Assembly (NCBI GenBank): GCA_021014325.1
Contig: CM037474.1
Location: 22,686,488-22,750,487, forward strand
Length of the DNA: 64,000 nt
DNA from: Plazaster borealis
Taxonomy: Eukaryota; Echinodermata; Asteroidea; Forcipulatida; Labidiasteridae
Reading direction: 5' to 3'
The first letter of the stretch is position 1. Every line of letters begins with the position of its first letter. This document shows positions 38,901-53,900 of this stretch, in pieces. Both the position numbers and the translations under genes were made by a program. The notes beneath the pieces were generated by a model. It had not been told where the DNA came from. It did no database searches and was given only the letters and a program-made list of their open reading frames with translations.

Positions 38901-41900
38901 GTGTTCTCACTTAGTGGTGTATCCCAACATATGCATAAAATAACAAGCATGTGAAAATTTGGGCTCAATTGGTCATCGAAGTGGCAAGAAAATGATGAAA
39001 GAAAAAACACCCTTGTAGTACAATGTGTGTGCTTTCAGATAGGAATAAAAACTTCTTGCAAGAAGTTTTTATTATTTTAGTGAGATATTACCTCTTTCTC
39101 AAAAACTATGTTACTTCAGAGGGAGTCGTTTCTCACAATGTTTTATACTATCAACAGCTCTCCTTTGCTCGTTACCAAGTAAGTTTTTTATGCTAATAGA
39201 TATTTTGAGTAATTACCAAACGTGTACAGTGCCTTTAAGGAGAGTGCTATTCATATGTTCATCTAAAAAAACCATTATATTTAAGTTAGTTGCAACCATG
39301 ATTGTGCCAAGTAAATTTTGCAGCTATTTTAAAGGTGCTTAGGTCCAATATTTTGGCCGATTTGACCCCAAAAATTGTATATAAGTTTTAAAAAGCTGTT
39401 GGTATAGATATGAGAAAGTTATAAGCTTTCGTTTGAGGTACTGCAAGATAAAATCAACCAGTGATTAGTAGTAGTTAATTCAAAACTAAAAACGAATTAT
39501 TTTTTTGAATCCCAACATTATCTCACATGCATCAGCCATGTACAAACAATTGTGCACGTTACATGTATTTTGTGTGTTGTCCACGGCAAAATGTGAAATT
39601 TTGTGGAAATTTTTTGTTTTGAAATAGCATAACCATCAAAATTCGTTACAAAGATTTCTTCGGCAAATAATAGGAAAACAAGTTTTATTATTGACTCACC
39701 AATGTAGCTGCACTCTTGAGTCCGTCCGCTTTGGGTCTACAGTAACAGAAAACAAATATTTCTTAATAGTAGACACAATAGAGGTTTTGGTATTTTTCGG
39801 AAAACAGTTATTACTAATTTAAAAAGTGGCCATTTCTAAAATGACATGTCGGTCTAAAAGACACTCCTGACAAAGGAAAGGTAGTACAGTAGGGGTGCTG
39901 TGGGTGCTGCAGCAACCCTAACATTTTTGATGGGGGTGCTGGAATATACCCCATCACCCCCTCCCCCACGTTTTGAACATACAAATACCCATTACATAAG
40001 AATAATTATAACCGAATCTAAAGAAATCCAAGCAAAAAAATTATAACACATTAAAAAAAAAAATCAAGGTTGAATTCCCATAAATTCCCTTGTCAATATT
40101 CTTTTACAGAGAGGGTAGGCATATACGTTTGGTAATTACTCCAAAAATTAATGACCATAAAAACTTACTTAGTACAGAGAGCACTGGAGAGCCGTTGGTA
40201 CTACAAAACATTGTTAGAAATGACCCTCTTTGATGAAATGTAGTTTTAGAGAAAGAGGTAAAAAAAATTCACCAAAAGATTTGAATCTGAGAGAGGCTTC
40301 AGTCATGAAGCATTTCCCAGGCATCTGAAAGCACACACTTCTATGCAACAAGGGTGTTTTTTCTTTAATTATTTCTTGCAACTTCGATGATCAATTGAGC
40401 CCAAATTTTCACAGGTTGGTTATTTTAAGCATATGTTGGGATACACCAAGTGAGGATACTGGTGTTTGACAAAACCCAACATTATACCCTGCCTTTAAAA
40501 AACCCAACACCCCCTGGCAGAAATATGTTCTGGCATGCCTGCCCAGGCCCACCTTGGACAGTCTGATTTACCCTAACCCCATTAAAGGCATCGTACACGT
40601 TTGGTAATTGTCACAGACCAGTGTTCTCATTTGGTGTATCCCAACATATGCATAAAATAACAAGCCTGTGAAAATTTGGGCTCAATTGGTCATCGAAGAT
40701 GCAAGAAAATGATGAAAGAAAAAACACCCTGGTTGTACAAATTTGTGTGCTTGCAGATAGGAATAAAAACTTCTTGCAAAAAGTTTTTATTATTTTAGTG
40801 AGAAATTACCTCTTTACTCAAAAACTACGTTACTTCAGAGGGAGTCGTTTCTCACAATGTTTTATACTATCAACAGCTCTCCGTTGCTTGTTACCAAGTA
40901 AGTTTTTATGCTAATATATATTTTGAGTAATTACCAAACGTGTACTGTGCCTTTAAAGGTATTATACAAAATTGTTAGAGCTGACAAAATAGTTGCAGAC
41001 AGTGTTCATGTTTTGTGTGATCAACCATATACATGAAATAACAAACCTGTGAAAATTTGGGCTTAATCCATTGTGTGAGTCAGCAAAAAATAGTTAAACA
41101 AACATTTTTCAGTATGTGAATATAGATTGTCCTTAATTGCTGGTTGTAACAACCAATCAGCTCTTGCATTTTTTTTAAGGTTTTCAGATGCAATTTTCTT
41201 GAATATGATTTCATTTCAGTGGGAAATATTTCACAGAAAAAATGGTTCTTAAGTATGAACTTCATAATAAATAAGCATTTACACTAACATACAATGATGT
41301 TTTTCATCCTTACCAATCCTGTATAAAACCTTTAATATTATTTATTGCATGTGAAACATCTTGTATATTATTTCATAAATTACATTTCAAGTCAGGTATG
41401 AGGGTTCAGAACAAATTGGGTGCATGTCAGTCCAGGGGGTGTGTTTATAATACATAGCCCTGCTGGGAAAGTGATCATGTATAAATAATCTTTAATCATT
41501 CACTCCATGGAACTGTCTGATCTAGATTTCCTGGAATCAAATTCTTTAATGTCAAGATTTGTCCTATTTTTGTGTGTGTATAAAAAAAATTATAAATTGA
41601 TTTGCAGGACTCAAATTTGGGGGGAAAATCCACAAGACCACAGGACTTGTATCTCAAAATGTTCACAGGACCAAAAATGTTTTTACAAGACCAGAATCAA
41701 AATGAGACAAAAACTTCATGACACAGTTTAATATGAATTTGACTATTTGAACAAGCTTTATGATATGTAAGAGAAGGCATTTATTTTTATGAGTACTAAA
41801 TATTTTTCATGACTCAATGGAATTGGAAAGTATTAGAAAGTATTAAGTCAACATTCAAAACTGAGTGTCTATTCAACAGAGACTATGGTGACTTTTAGGC

Positions 41901-44900
41901 ACTTTCTCTATGGACTTCAATTTCTATGACTGCACTCGACACCAAAAGTACATTAGGTTGGAAACTACCAATATTAGGAGGCGAATTTGGGAGAACAATC
42001 TACCAGCCCAAAAGGACTTGTAGCTAAAAATGCTTATAAGACCAGAAATGTTTTTACTAGTAGGCAAAATGAGAAAGAACTTCCTGAGTCCTGTGACACA
42101 TGCATGGAACTGTTTTTGTTTGAAAAATTAAGCACCAAGACATGTAAGAGAAGATTTATGTCGTCTGTCTTTTGGGGTATTTAATTTCATTACTCAACAC
42201 AATTGAAAGGTATTTTTCAGACTCAAGGTAAACAATTGAACATAGTTTGTTTCTGTTCAAGATATACAGTGAGGTATTGTTATTCAATTGAAAAACACAA
42301 GACTGCTGGACTTGTCCGGTCATGAGTTCACGCACGCCCGGAGCTAAAATCACTGGCCTCGGGCCTGTGGGCCTGCGGGCCAATGGAAAATTCTTCTTAT
42401 TTTTCCACCTCCCTTTTGTTTCTCATTGAATTGTACTGTAACTTGAACGACATTGTGTTAACTGTTCCATCTTGCGAAAGTTGCCATTTTTATACTTCAG
42501 GGGTGAGAGTCACTACTGACAAAAGGGTCTCAAACTAGGAAACCAAATTGTTACGAAGCGAACTGAAATGATGACAATTCCACCTTCTGGTAACCCCTTG
42601 AGTTCTAGATTTCAAGAAGCTTTTGGGAACACGGTCGTCGGGGCTGGAGGAATAGATCAAAGAGCATGATCTCACTATATCTGAAGAAAACAACATCTAA
42701 TTTTTAACATGAACAAAATCTGAATTCAGATAAAAGTCTGAATGTTATCATCCCTGACACTCAGTGGAGAACACCTTGCAGAGGAAGGGGGGACGGGACG
42801 TGGGAGCGGTAGCATTTTTCCCTCCATCCTACAATCTAGACTGTTTTAAGAGGAATATCAATTCCTACCTTCAGCTCCCCTAAGTTATTTTTATCTTTGT
42901 TTTCTTCTTGTAGTCCCCTACCAAGAGTTGCTTTTCGCCCTATTTGGGGTGAACTTGCATAACAAATTAAAAACAAAATAAAAATCCAGAGGGAACATTT
43001 CACAAAGAGTTAAGGTTGATCTTAACTGCGAATCAATCTTAATTGCTAAGCAAAAGTGTGATGTCACACCACAAATTACTACGGTAATAACGATAACTCA
43101 ACTTAAAAGGAACGTTACTGGTAATTAAAATTTCCTTTAAGATCACAGATTTACATAAAACTTACACGGTGTAATGATGATGATAGAAGAAAACATCCCT
43201 AGAAATATTTCTGTCTGAAATGCCATATTTGATGAGAAATAAATAAAATCGGTTTTTCACTATTTTCTCGTGACCCAGATGGCCGATCGATCTCAAACTT
43301 CTACAGGTTTGTCAGTTTATGTATATGGTGGATTATATAAAGTGCTTACACTGCCAGCAACTGGTTTGTTAGCAAAAACCAATTCTGTAATGTTCCTTTA
43401 AGATGAGTCTTAGTGCTTTGTGAAATCGGGCATGCAGCTGGTTTTCACCTTTAAGCCCCAAACCAAACCAAACCAAAACCAAGTAAATTACATGATGACC
43501 AAATAACGGATGCCCATAACTGGTTTACAAGTACCAGATAATGACAGTGGGTTGACGCTGTCAAAACAAAAACCACTGTTTAAACATCAGGGGAGGGGGG
43601 ACACACAGTAAACAAACATGAAGAATTACTTCAGCAACTCTACTAATGGTTCTCCAAGTTGTTTCGGTTTTTAATATTTGTAAAAAAATAATAACACTTC
43701 CTCACTTTTCAAGGGTGTCACAAATTTGTGTGCTTTATAGTTTAGCTCTTGGAACAAACTCTTTACATGCCCTTGAGCTGTGGTTGTAATCATTGTGTAA
43801 TCACAGTAAAAGAGACAATTGGAGTGTGGGTTCGATTCCCAGTCATGACCCTTTTGTCCTCAGCACTTAACCATAATTGCCTCTCTTAACCCGGGTGTAT
43901 AAATGGGAACCGTGGAGTGCTGATACATTGTTGTGTTTGGGTAACCCCTTAGTTCTAATTTAAGCAGCTTGGGGGTTGTATGCTCCCCAGGGAATTGAGA
44001 AAGATTTAGGAATGGTTTAAGTATGATGAAATGGGGTTATGTGTATGTCTCAGAATAAACTACGATTAAATAATACAATTGGTGTCAATTAGCCATTGTT
44101 TAGAATGATTGTCTAGCTCTTTTAGGGACTGTTTGCCAGGGCAACTGTGTAAAATGCAGTCACTGTGATGTGATTGGCAGCTGTTTGGGGGGCAGCTCCA
44201 CACTCACAGGCCGGACTTGCAATCAAGCCCATCCGGAACATGTTTGCGCGGAAAAGGCAAAAGGGATAATAATGTTTCAAATTACCTCATTGATCTAGCT
44301 ACTTAGATGTGGGCTGTCACATAAGAACCAAGTATTATCAAATGTAAGTCACCGCTACACAAATATCACTTATTCTGAATATCCTGTTCAAAGTTCAAAT
44401 CACTGCTCCGCCGCCTCCCCATTGTGTCAACAATTTAAACTGCTTACTTCTCTCCAATAAATCAGGATACAATTGCAGATTCTTAAAATGTGACAGTTGG
44501 AATTAAGATAAAATAATCATCAAATAATTAACCACAAGGGAAACTGACGGGGTAAGTTTTTAAATAATTTTGGGATGAACAAAGAAACTTGACTAGAACA
44601 GAACTTGAACCTGCGACCTCCGGATTAACATGCAGGAGCTCTACCAACTGAGCTATCTGTGTTGGTGGTCTCCCTATTTGTCAATATGTTTGTTCGAGGG
44701 TGCCACCAGTCAGAGGCATTCAACCTGTAACTGCTATAATAGCCAGGGATCACACCCAAGTTTACGATACAACCTGGGAAGCGGCAGCAGAGGGATCACC
44801 TTAAGGGGATGTGACTTTTTTATCTCAAATATCAAGTAATAAACCACAAGGGAACAAAGATATTGACAAAATAGGGAGATCGCCAACATTCAAATTCGAT

Positions 44901-47900
44901 ATGTGCAAATATTTTGTATGGGGGGCTCCCTCTGCCACATAGCCTATTGGGCTTGGGATAGTAGGTTCAGTAGAGCGTAGTCCTAACAGTCCTTACAAAT
45001 GTAAATATTTATTTGGGAAAATAACTGGGCAAATAAAGGAATGCAATTATGATTGAGCATAATAAGTGAAGCAGCTGTTGGTAACCTTCAAATCTCATGT
45101 TACCCTGACAACAAGCATAAAGGTCTAAAATCAAACAAAATCGCAGCACGGGATTGTATGTCCGTCCACAGGGTGTCTGTCAAACGCCAGTGGGGATTTG
45201 TTATCAATTTAAGGGAGCTTAGTGAAAACGGGTCAGCAACCAGAAATATGAATTAGGTAAATCTCTTGAAAATTAATGTTCTAAATTTATTTTCAATAAA
45301 TGGAACTTAGTCTTTGTAATGTTATCAACAGTATTGGATTGGTATGCTTGGATGTTTTCATTTGTTAAAAGACTTCAGTTGACATTTTTCATTAGCTTGT
45401 GGAATCCGCCATCTTGAAACCAAGATTTAAACCAAGCCAACACTTCAGTTTCAGTTTGGTTGGAACAGCTGCATCACCAAGACTGTATGGGTGTATCTAC
45501 TTGTTGGTGAAACCTAGGATTTTAACAAAAGGGGTCCGTGTCTTTGAACAGAGGGAGAACGTCCTCGCTTTGCTTTCGCTCAAAAAAAAACAATGGGGAC
45601 ATCGCTTACAAAAGTAAGTCCAAACAATGGGAGAACAAAGAGAAGTCAATCTATTTACAGGGTCGTCAAATATCAGTGTGTTTGCCATGTTTAAAGGCAC
45701 TGAACACGTTTGGAAATTGTCAAAGACCAGTGTTCTCACTTGGTGTATCCCAATATATGCATAAAATAACAAGCCTGTGAAAATTTGGGCTCAATTGGTC
45801 ATCGAAGTTGCAAGAAAATGATGAAAGAAAAAACACCCTTGTTGTACAAATTTGTGTGCTTTCAGATAGAAATAAAAACTTCTTGCAAGAAGTTTTTATT
45901 ATTTTAGTGAGAAATTACCTCTTTCTCAAAAACTACGTTACTTCAGAGGGAGTCGTTTCCTACAATGTTTTATACTATCAACAGCTCTCCGTTGCTTGTT
46001 ACAAAGTAAGTTTTTATGCTAATATTTGTTTTGAGTCATTACCAAACGTGTATACCTTTAAATGGTGTCCGTGTGCTCATATTCGGTACCTCGAGGACAA
46101 AGTCTCCATAGGGGGAATTTTAAAGACTGGGATGCTCCTCAAGGAATTTTGTGTATCAAAGTCTATGGGAAGATGTTAACTACCGGGAAAAAGGAAAGAA
46201 CAAAAGAAGTCTCCACAGGAATGCTCCGATGGAAACACACTAGTAGAGTGGGTTTCCTGCTAGTAATTATAATACAGGAGATGTGAATTGTTGCTTGTAA
46301 ACTGGTAATTGATGTATTTCATATGAAGAGGAGCAGAACATACTGTTTGACAAGTCAAGACCACAAAAGCTCTTTTCAGAGCCAACACTCCTTCAAAAAG
46401 AGATTTATACATGGTTGTACTCGCAAGTTTTCTCACAATAGCTACTTCCTATAGGTCTATTTTTGAAGAAAGAAATAGATTTCATAGCACAATTGTATAC
46501 ATTCGACAGCATTATTTGTCTTAAATACAAACAATTTAATTTTGCACTGCAAATCTCTTGTGGAAAAAAAATGGAGATGGAATAATTTGGAAATGGTCGC
46601 GCCGTCTTAAATTCACTTGCATTTGTGTGTTTCTCTCTTGAGTCTGAATGTGTTTTGTAGAGTTTTCTTTTCTTTATAACAATATGTATGGCGAAACCGA
46701 AATTCTCGTTGAAGGTCAAAATTATGACTAGGGGCAGGTGCACGGTTTCAGTTTCAACCAAAAGGACCTGGGTTTTTTTGTCTGTCTGATTACTGGTCCA
46801 TAAAAATTCCAATTTACTTTGATATTCATAACACGTTCCCCTTATAAAAGACCCAATAAAAAAATAAAAACATTAATTTGAGAGTAGAAAAGGAGTGAGT
46901 TGGAGCAAACACATACTTGCTCTCAAGAGAAAGGTGAAAATAATGCTATTTGGTTTCCAGCTCAAAAAGTGGTAGAATCTCCTTATTCTCCAATTTCAAA
47001 TAAATCAAAGAAAATTTGACTAGAAGTCATGAGATTAACCAGTTTCACTTCAAATGGCTTTTATTCTCTGGAAATGTTTTGAACAAAAACATCAAAAAAT
47101 ATTGTTTTCTCCCAAAATCCTGAAGCAATTTTTCACCCTCATTCATTTCTCAGGTAAGATTTCTTTGGCAAGAAACGAAAACTATTCGGAGTGCCAGAAA
47201 AACAACATTTGAATGCTTGAAAATCAGGAAGCAAAATTGTGCTAGCTCTCTTGGGGGATCACGCCAGTAGGAAGTGCATTTGCATCACTCTAAAGAAATC
47301 CTTCTCTAAAATGGGCTTCCCTCAGGGAAACAGTGGAAGATTTGTTCAGAAGTCTTGACAAACAATACTCCACTAAATCTAGAGAAACCAATAGGGGATT
47401 AGTCTCGCAAATATCATCCATTGCTTTTAGGCTGATTAGGGGTTTGTGTAACTCTTAGATTTGAAGAAAAATGAGAATAAAGGCTGCGAATAACTCAACT
47501 GTAATGCACGCAGTTCGCAAACAACGTGATATTGAAAGTAAAGCCTGGATTTTATCTTTGATAATGCAAAACCCTTTTCATTTTTTGCACTGGCAACTGG
47601 CACTTCTATTCGAAAATCTGAAAGTTTTTGTCGTGATTTTGAAGGCGACAAGAGGACAATTTAAGTTTAAATTTATTTGTTTCATTTTTTTGTTTCAGTT
47701 TTTTATAATCAGATCAAAACTGTGCTTAAAGGCATCGTACACGTTTGGTAATTGTCAAAGACCAGTGTTCTCATTCGGTGTATCCCAACATATGCATAAA
47801 ATAACAAGCCTGTGAAAATTTGGGCTCAATTGGTCATCGAAGTTGCAAGAAAATGATGAAAGAAAAAACACACTTGTTGTACAAATTTGTGTGCTTTCAG

Positions 47901-50900
47901 ATGTAGGAATAAAAACTTCTTGCAAGAAGTTTTTATTATTTTAGTGAGAAACTACCTCTTTCTCAAAAACTACGTTACTTCAGAGGGAGTGGTTTCTCAC
48001 AATGTTTTATACTATCAACAGCTCTCTGTTGCTCGTTACCAAGTCAGTTTTTATGCTAATATATATTTTGAGTAGTTACCAAATGTGTACAGTGCCTTTA
48101 AGGCATGAACATGAGGCCATTACTGAAAACTGCATTTAGTCCATTTTTGAACAGTCAAAAATAGTTGCTGCTGTATTTATTTATTAGAAAATTTTGTGTT
48201 AGTTTTTTATTTATTTATTTTGTTATTATTTTTTGTTTGCCACTGGTCACTATTTGTGTCACACAGGGTTAACAATTTTAAAAGCTCAACATAATGTGTA
48301 TTCTTATGACTTGTGCAAAGTGCATTAAAATCACAGATAAATATACAGGGAGCAGCACCGTAACTAGGGTAACATTTTAGGGGGGCACAAGGGGGTCCAC
48401 CATTCTTTCCTAGGGAGGCACTTCTGGCCAAGTTTCCGTTTGCATTTTTCTTACACAAGCCCCTTTTCAGTGCCTTTTTTATGTAATTTACTATTTTTTA
48501 CAAGATAATCTTGCAGGAGGTAAAAACAAAATCATTGTCTGCAAGCAAGTGGAAAAATAGTAAACATTGAAATTATCACATTAAAGAGTATATAATTTAA
48601 CATATACTCTGGAAATTTCAAATCCCAAAAGTCCAGATTTCAAATGGGGGGGGGGGTCTTGGACATCATTTGGAGGGCAACGTGGCCCCCCCCTTATGCC
48701 ACTGATAGGGAGTAGGGAGAAACTGTGGCTAAGGTGCCTCCAGATCATTCAACCCCATGGTCTGAACATCCAAGAAGGATATGACTAACAATTTTTTGTC
48801 TTTGCCTTCTCCTTTTTTCCACCCTCCTTTTTTAGTCCATCTCCTTCACTAATTAATTACTTTTTCTCCCTCTTCCCACCTTTGATTTTGTCTTTTGTGT
48901 TTCCAACCTCTTGTGGTTAAACCATCTCCTTCCCTCTACCCCACCCCCTTGTCTCCTTCCTCACTGTTCATCCCTTGCTTTTTTTAAAAAGTGCTTTCTG
49001 CCTCTCCCTCTCCTGTATTTCTTTCCACTTGGAGAAAGACTCTGCTAGGGTCACAACGTCAGGCCATCACTTATTTATTGCATTTATACCACAGGTCCTT
49101 TTGGTTGGTAAGCAATTTGCCACCACTATTTATTTTTTTCTCCGAAAAAATATTTAAATAAAATTGCAGATTGTTTTATAGTGTAAAGGCGTAGGCCTTT
49201 TGTATTTTTACAGTTCAATTCAATTGAACTCTGGGTGTGTGTGTTCCATGGTGTACGATGAACTGAACAAATATTGTAAAATTTCATCAGGACAATCATA
49301 ACCACTGATTCAATAGCTGCAATACATACCATCCACAAAGTATTGTGCTGCAACCACTCACCATTAAAAAGACCGAGAATGGTCAATGGTTTGTTTAATG
49401 CCACAACTACTGTATTTGAAAAGCTCCGGTTTTATTTTCATTCTTGATTGGATTCCTGCATTTCATGGGTGTGTGCACAATGCCAAGGTTATGATGTACA
49501 GTTTAAAAAGACTGTACCTTAAAGGGAAAGTACGTCACTATTCTATGTAAACTATTTCCAAACAGGGTCCCCAGCAGAAAATGCAGCTAATAATAATTAA
49601 AAAATTGCTAAGCAAAAAAAAGGTGGAGCACCAGTCGCAACAATGCAATGTTAACTTTAAGGAATGTTGGCTGGTAATCTGTTTCTGCTAAGCAAGTTTG
49701 TTCTGTGCTAAGCAAGTTTTTGTGCTTAAAGGCTTTATGAAATTGGGGCAAAGGCTTGAAATTTACGATCAACTGCAGGCCCAACACGATTAGGTGTTGG
49801 GCCAGTGAGCTCACGACGACGGCGGTATTGAGGGTTTTTTATAGTTGAATAATAATACCTCACTGTGTAATATCTTTCTTTCTTTTTTTATGTTCCATTT
49901 GACTGATAAATATCAAATAATTCTGTTGAGTGTCAGAGTAACTTAGTCTTAATGATTGTTCAAATAAAAACAGTTGTAAAACTATGTAAATAGCTTTACT
50001 TCGTTTTATTTCTGGACTTGTAAAATGTTTTCCGGTCCAGAGAAAATTGTGAGCAACAAGCCCTGGGGGCTTGCGGTATTTTCCCAAAACATTTGAGCCC
50101 TGCCAACCTTCTAAATTTTAAATAAACTCCAAGTAGTAAACCAAACGGGGGAAAATTTGTAGTCCTAAATTGTTCTCCTGAAAGTTGATTGTACGGTGTT
50201 TATTTAAATATATTTTGGGTTGAACAAAGCAAATTGACTAGAGTGGGATTTGAACTTGCAATCTCCAGGATAACGTTTCTTTGTTCAACCCAAAATGATT
50301 TAAAATTTACCCAGTCGGTTTCCCTTGTGGTTTATTACTTGATATTCAAAACAAATGTGTAAAGGATTATGGAATATCAGGGAAACCACAAGTTCAAAAT
50401 GAGGTGTTTACTTATAATAATATGAAAAATGTTTAACAAGTTTACAAAAACAGAGATTTTCTTTTAACACGAATCCTTGCAATGGTAGTATAATGTATTT
50501 TGTTTATGTGGTTCCACATTACCAATCATTTTGCAGCTATAGCTGTTTTGACTGGGAAATTGTAGGGGCCTAATTTAGTAGGCCTACTACTAGTTTAAAG
50601 AGTGTATTTGTGTCAGGAAAACAAATTGTGAAATTTGATTGAAAAATCTTGGGACTACCCAAAAGTAAGGTTCACTGGTCCTGTACAAAACAATTTCACC
50701 AGTAAATGACAAATATTTCCAACTTTTGATATTTGTATTTTATTATATCCCTCTCAAATTCTAAATTGCAATGAATCTTTCCCAAAGCGATTAAAAAATT
50801 TCAATATGGTCGCTAGTGCAATTTGTATAGATTTCATAAATTGGTTTTGTATGTTGTGGCGTTTCTGGTAAGTGTAGTTTACAGGCGCGGATCCAGGGGG

Positions 50901-53900
50901 GCGTGGGGGACGCACGCCCCCCCCCCCCTTTTGCCAGGAAAAAAAAAAAAGGAGAGAATTTTTTTTTTCTTCAGAAGTCATACTCATTAGTGCATTGGCA
51001 ATTTCGCAATGCAGAAAAATAAAATGCTGTCTGGGGATGGCGCGTACGGAGCCCCTAAAGGGACATCCAAAAAAAAAACAAAAAAAAATTATCTCGTGCG
51101 CACGACTTATTATCTCGTGCGCACGACATATTATCTCGTGCGCACGACATATTATCTCGTGCGCACGACATATTATCTCGTGCGCACGACATATTATCTC
51201 GTGCGCACGACATATTATCTCGTGCGCACGACATATTATCTCGTGCGCACGACATATTATCTCGTGCGCACGACATATTATCTCGTGCGCACGACATATT
51301 ATCTCGTGCGCACGACATATTATCTCGTGCGCACGACATATTATCTCGTGCGCACGACATATTATCTCGTGCGCACGACATAATTCGGGATTCTTGGAAG
51401 CAGCCAGTCGTCACGCCGCCATTGTTATCACACACGTGAAACACACAACACAGACATAACAAGGTTAAGGAGATCGAAAGATTGGAAAGACAACTGTTTA
51501 AAGAAGCCTGTAATAATCACCGTGTACTGTGTAAAGTTTTGCCAGGCATAGTTTTGAGTAAGTTAATGTAGTTTTTCTGTGTTTATTTTCGTTAACATTG
51601 TACTTGAAGTTGTAGTCCAGTGTAGTCAATGATTAGATGGAGTTCTCCGACTAGTGTAGTGCATTGCAGTGCGGTGCATGCAGCAGAGTAGAGGGGGCCT
51701 GGCGACGCTATAGCACGGTATACGAGGCGACTCTGCCTGCCCTGATTTTACAGGCCCCCGGGAGTTGCGACTATTTGTTTGTTTGTTTTTGCCTACTTTC
51801 ACTTTAAGTAGAGCTTCACAAAGAGACTAATCTGAATTGTAAAGAATGTATTAGTGATGCTGCACTACACTAGTCGGAGTAATTAACTCCATCTAATCAT
51901 GGAGGAAGATGATCTAATTGACTACAACTTCAAGTACAATGTTAAAGAAAATAAACACAGAAAAACTACATTAACTTACTCAAAACTATGCCTGGCAAAA
52001 CTATGGTGGCCCTGAAGGGACATCAAACATACATATTTATGTGAATATTTACGTAAATATTCGAGGTTTTTGCCCCAATTCGCAAATATTTACGTGAATA
52101 TTCAAGATTTGTGCCCCAATCGCAAATGTTCACGTGAATATTTACGTGAATACTCACGATTTGTGCCCTTATCGCAAATATTCACGTGAATATTTACGTA
52201 AACGTGACGATTTGTGCCCCAATCGCAAATATTTACGTAAATATTTGCGATTTGTGCACCCAAACGCAAATATTTACGTGAATATTTACGTAATATTCAC
52301 GGTTTGTGCCCAAAGTCTCAAACCCAGTCATCCGTGAACCGTGAATATTGAAGCTAGCCGCGTATTGGGCCAGAATTTCCATCCGCGGATTTTGCTTATT
52401 CAGTAGTTCCATGTAGTTCAAGGCGGTAACATTTCTGTCTCCCTTAATTCTTTTTAATTTGAGCGATTTTTTTATAATCTTTCTTTATTAGTATAATTGT
52501 TTACAGAATTCTGAAAAAACATAGATCACTGAGCATACTTGGCTGACCAATTAGTGAGTAATTATCCGCCACAACTAAGACCTCACCACAGACCAACATA
52601 CAACTGTTGAAAAACTTGCATTCGCCTGAAAGTAAATGTACCCTTCATGTTGCAAAAAAAATGAAATTTTATTCCATAATCTTATATACCCTACCACTGG
52701 GCGCACTTAATTTTGGAGGTGGTTAGTTCGCATCACTAATTAATACCTAATTAGCCGCTAAAATACACGCCATTTCCTATCATGCGTTAGTACACAAATA
52801 CTTACTATTATGACTGCACTCGCCGAAAGTAAATGTACCCTTCATGTTGGATAAAAGATACATTTTTATTCCATAATCTGACAGAACCACACCACTGGGC
52901 ACACTCGATTTTGGAGGTTGCTAATTCCGATCACTAATTAATACCTAATTAGCCGCTAGAACACAAGAAGAGGGCGTGTATTCTAGCGGCTAATTAGGTA
53001 TTAGAGATCCGAATTAGCCACCTCCAAATTAAGTGTGCCCAGTGGTTTGGTCTGTCAGATTATGGAATAACAATTCTTCTTTTACACAACATGAAGGGTA
53101 CACTTACTTTGTTATGAATTGGGACACAAACCGTGAATGTTTACGTAAATATTCACGTAAATATTTGCGATTGGTTGCACAAATCGCAAATATTTGCGTA
53201 AATATTTACGTAAATATTTGCGTTTGGTGCACAAATCGTAAATATTTACGTAAAATTTGCGATTAGGGCACAAATCGTGAATATTCACGTAAATATTCAC
53301 GTAAATATTTGCGAGTTGGGGCAAAAACCTCAAATGTTTTCTGTTTTTCAAAATATCGCGCGTGATAAAAACTATTGTTTTACTCATTTCTCAGAAACGA
53401 TAGCATTTTAGGCAGAAATATTTGAAGGAACCCTTTCAACCATTACTTACTTTTTAAATCATGTAAGTTGTGTGTGAATGTGTGAACATTTGTGTTTTTC
53501 GATCTTACCAATAGTGTACAGGGCCTTTGAACAGTTGTCTTTCCAATCTTTCGATCTCCTTGACCTTGTTATGTCTGTGTTGTGTGTTTCACGTGTGTGA
53601 TAACAATGGCGGCGTGACGACTGGCTGTTTCAAGAATCCCGAATTATGTCGTGCGCACGAGATAATATGTCGTGCGCGACGAGATAATATGTCGCGGCGC
53701 ACGAGATAATATGTCGTGCGCACGAGATAATATGTCGCGCGCACGAGATAATAAGTCGCGGCGCACGAGATAATATGTCGTGCGCACGAGATAATATGTC
53801 GTGGCGCACGAGATAATATGTCGTGCGCCGCGAGATAATATGTGGTGCGACGAGATAATATGTCGTGCGCACGAGATAATAAGTCGTGCGCACGAGATAA

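Noticed and set aside
45808..46179. Recurring 60-120-residue open frames (MQENDERKNTLVVQICVLSD...) in many MITE A copies, also at 6563, 20090, 35726, 36397, 40699 and 47887
   Set aside because: They follow the MITE sequence exactly, start inside it, vary by frameshift between copies and match no family I know. Shared ancestry of the repeat explains the similarity.
51091..51384. CRISPR-like array of regular repeats
   Set aside because: There are no variable spacers; the 21-bp units are directly tandem. The genome is eukaryotic.
50995..51462. Open frames of 120-154 residues with repeated YYLVRTT, IISCARH or DNMSCAR peptides
   Set aside because: They are open only because the 21-bp unit is a multiple of three and lacks stops. 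All are translations of the tandem array.
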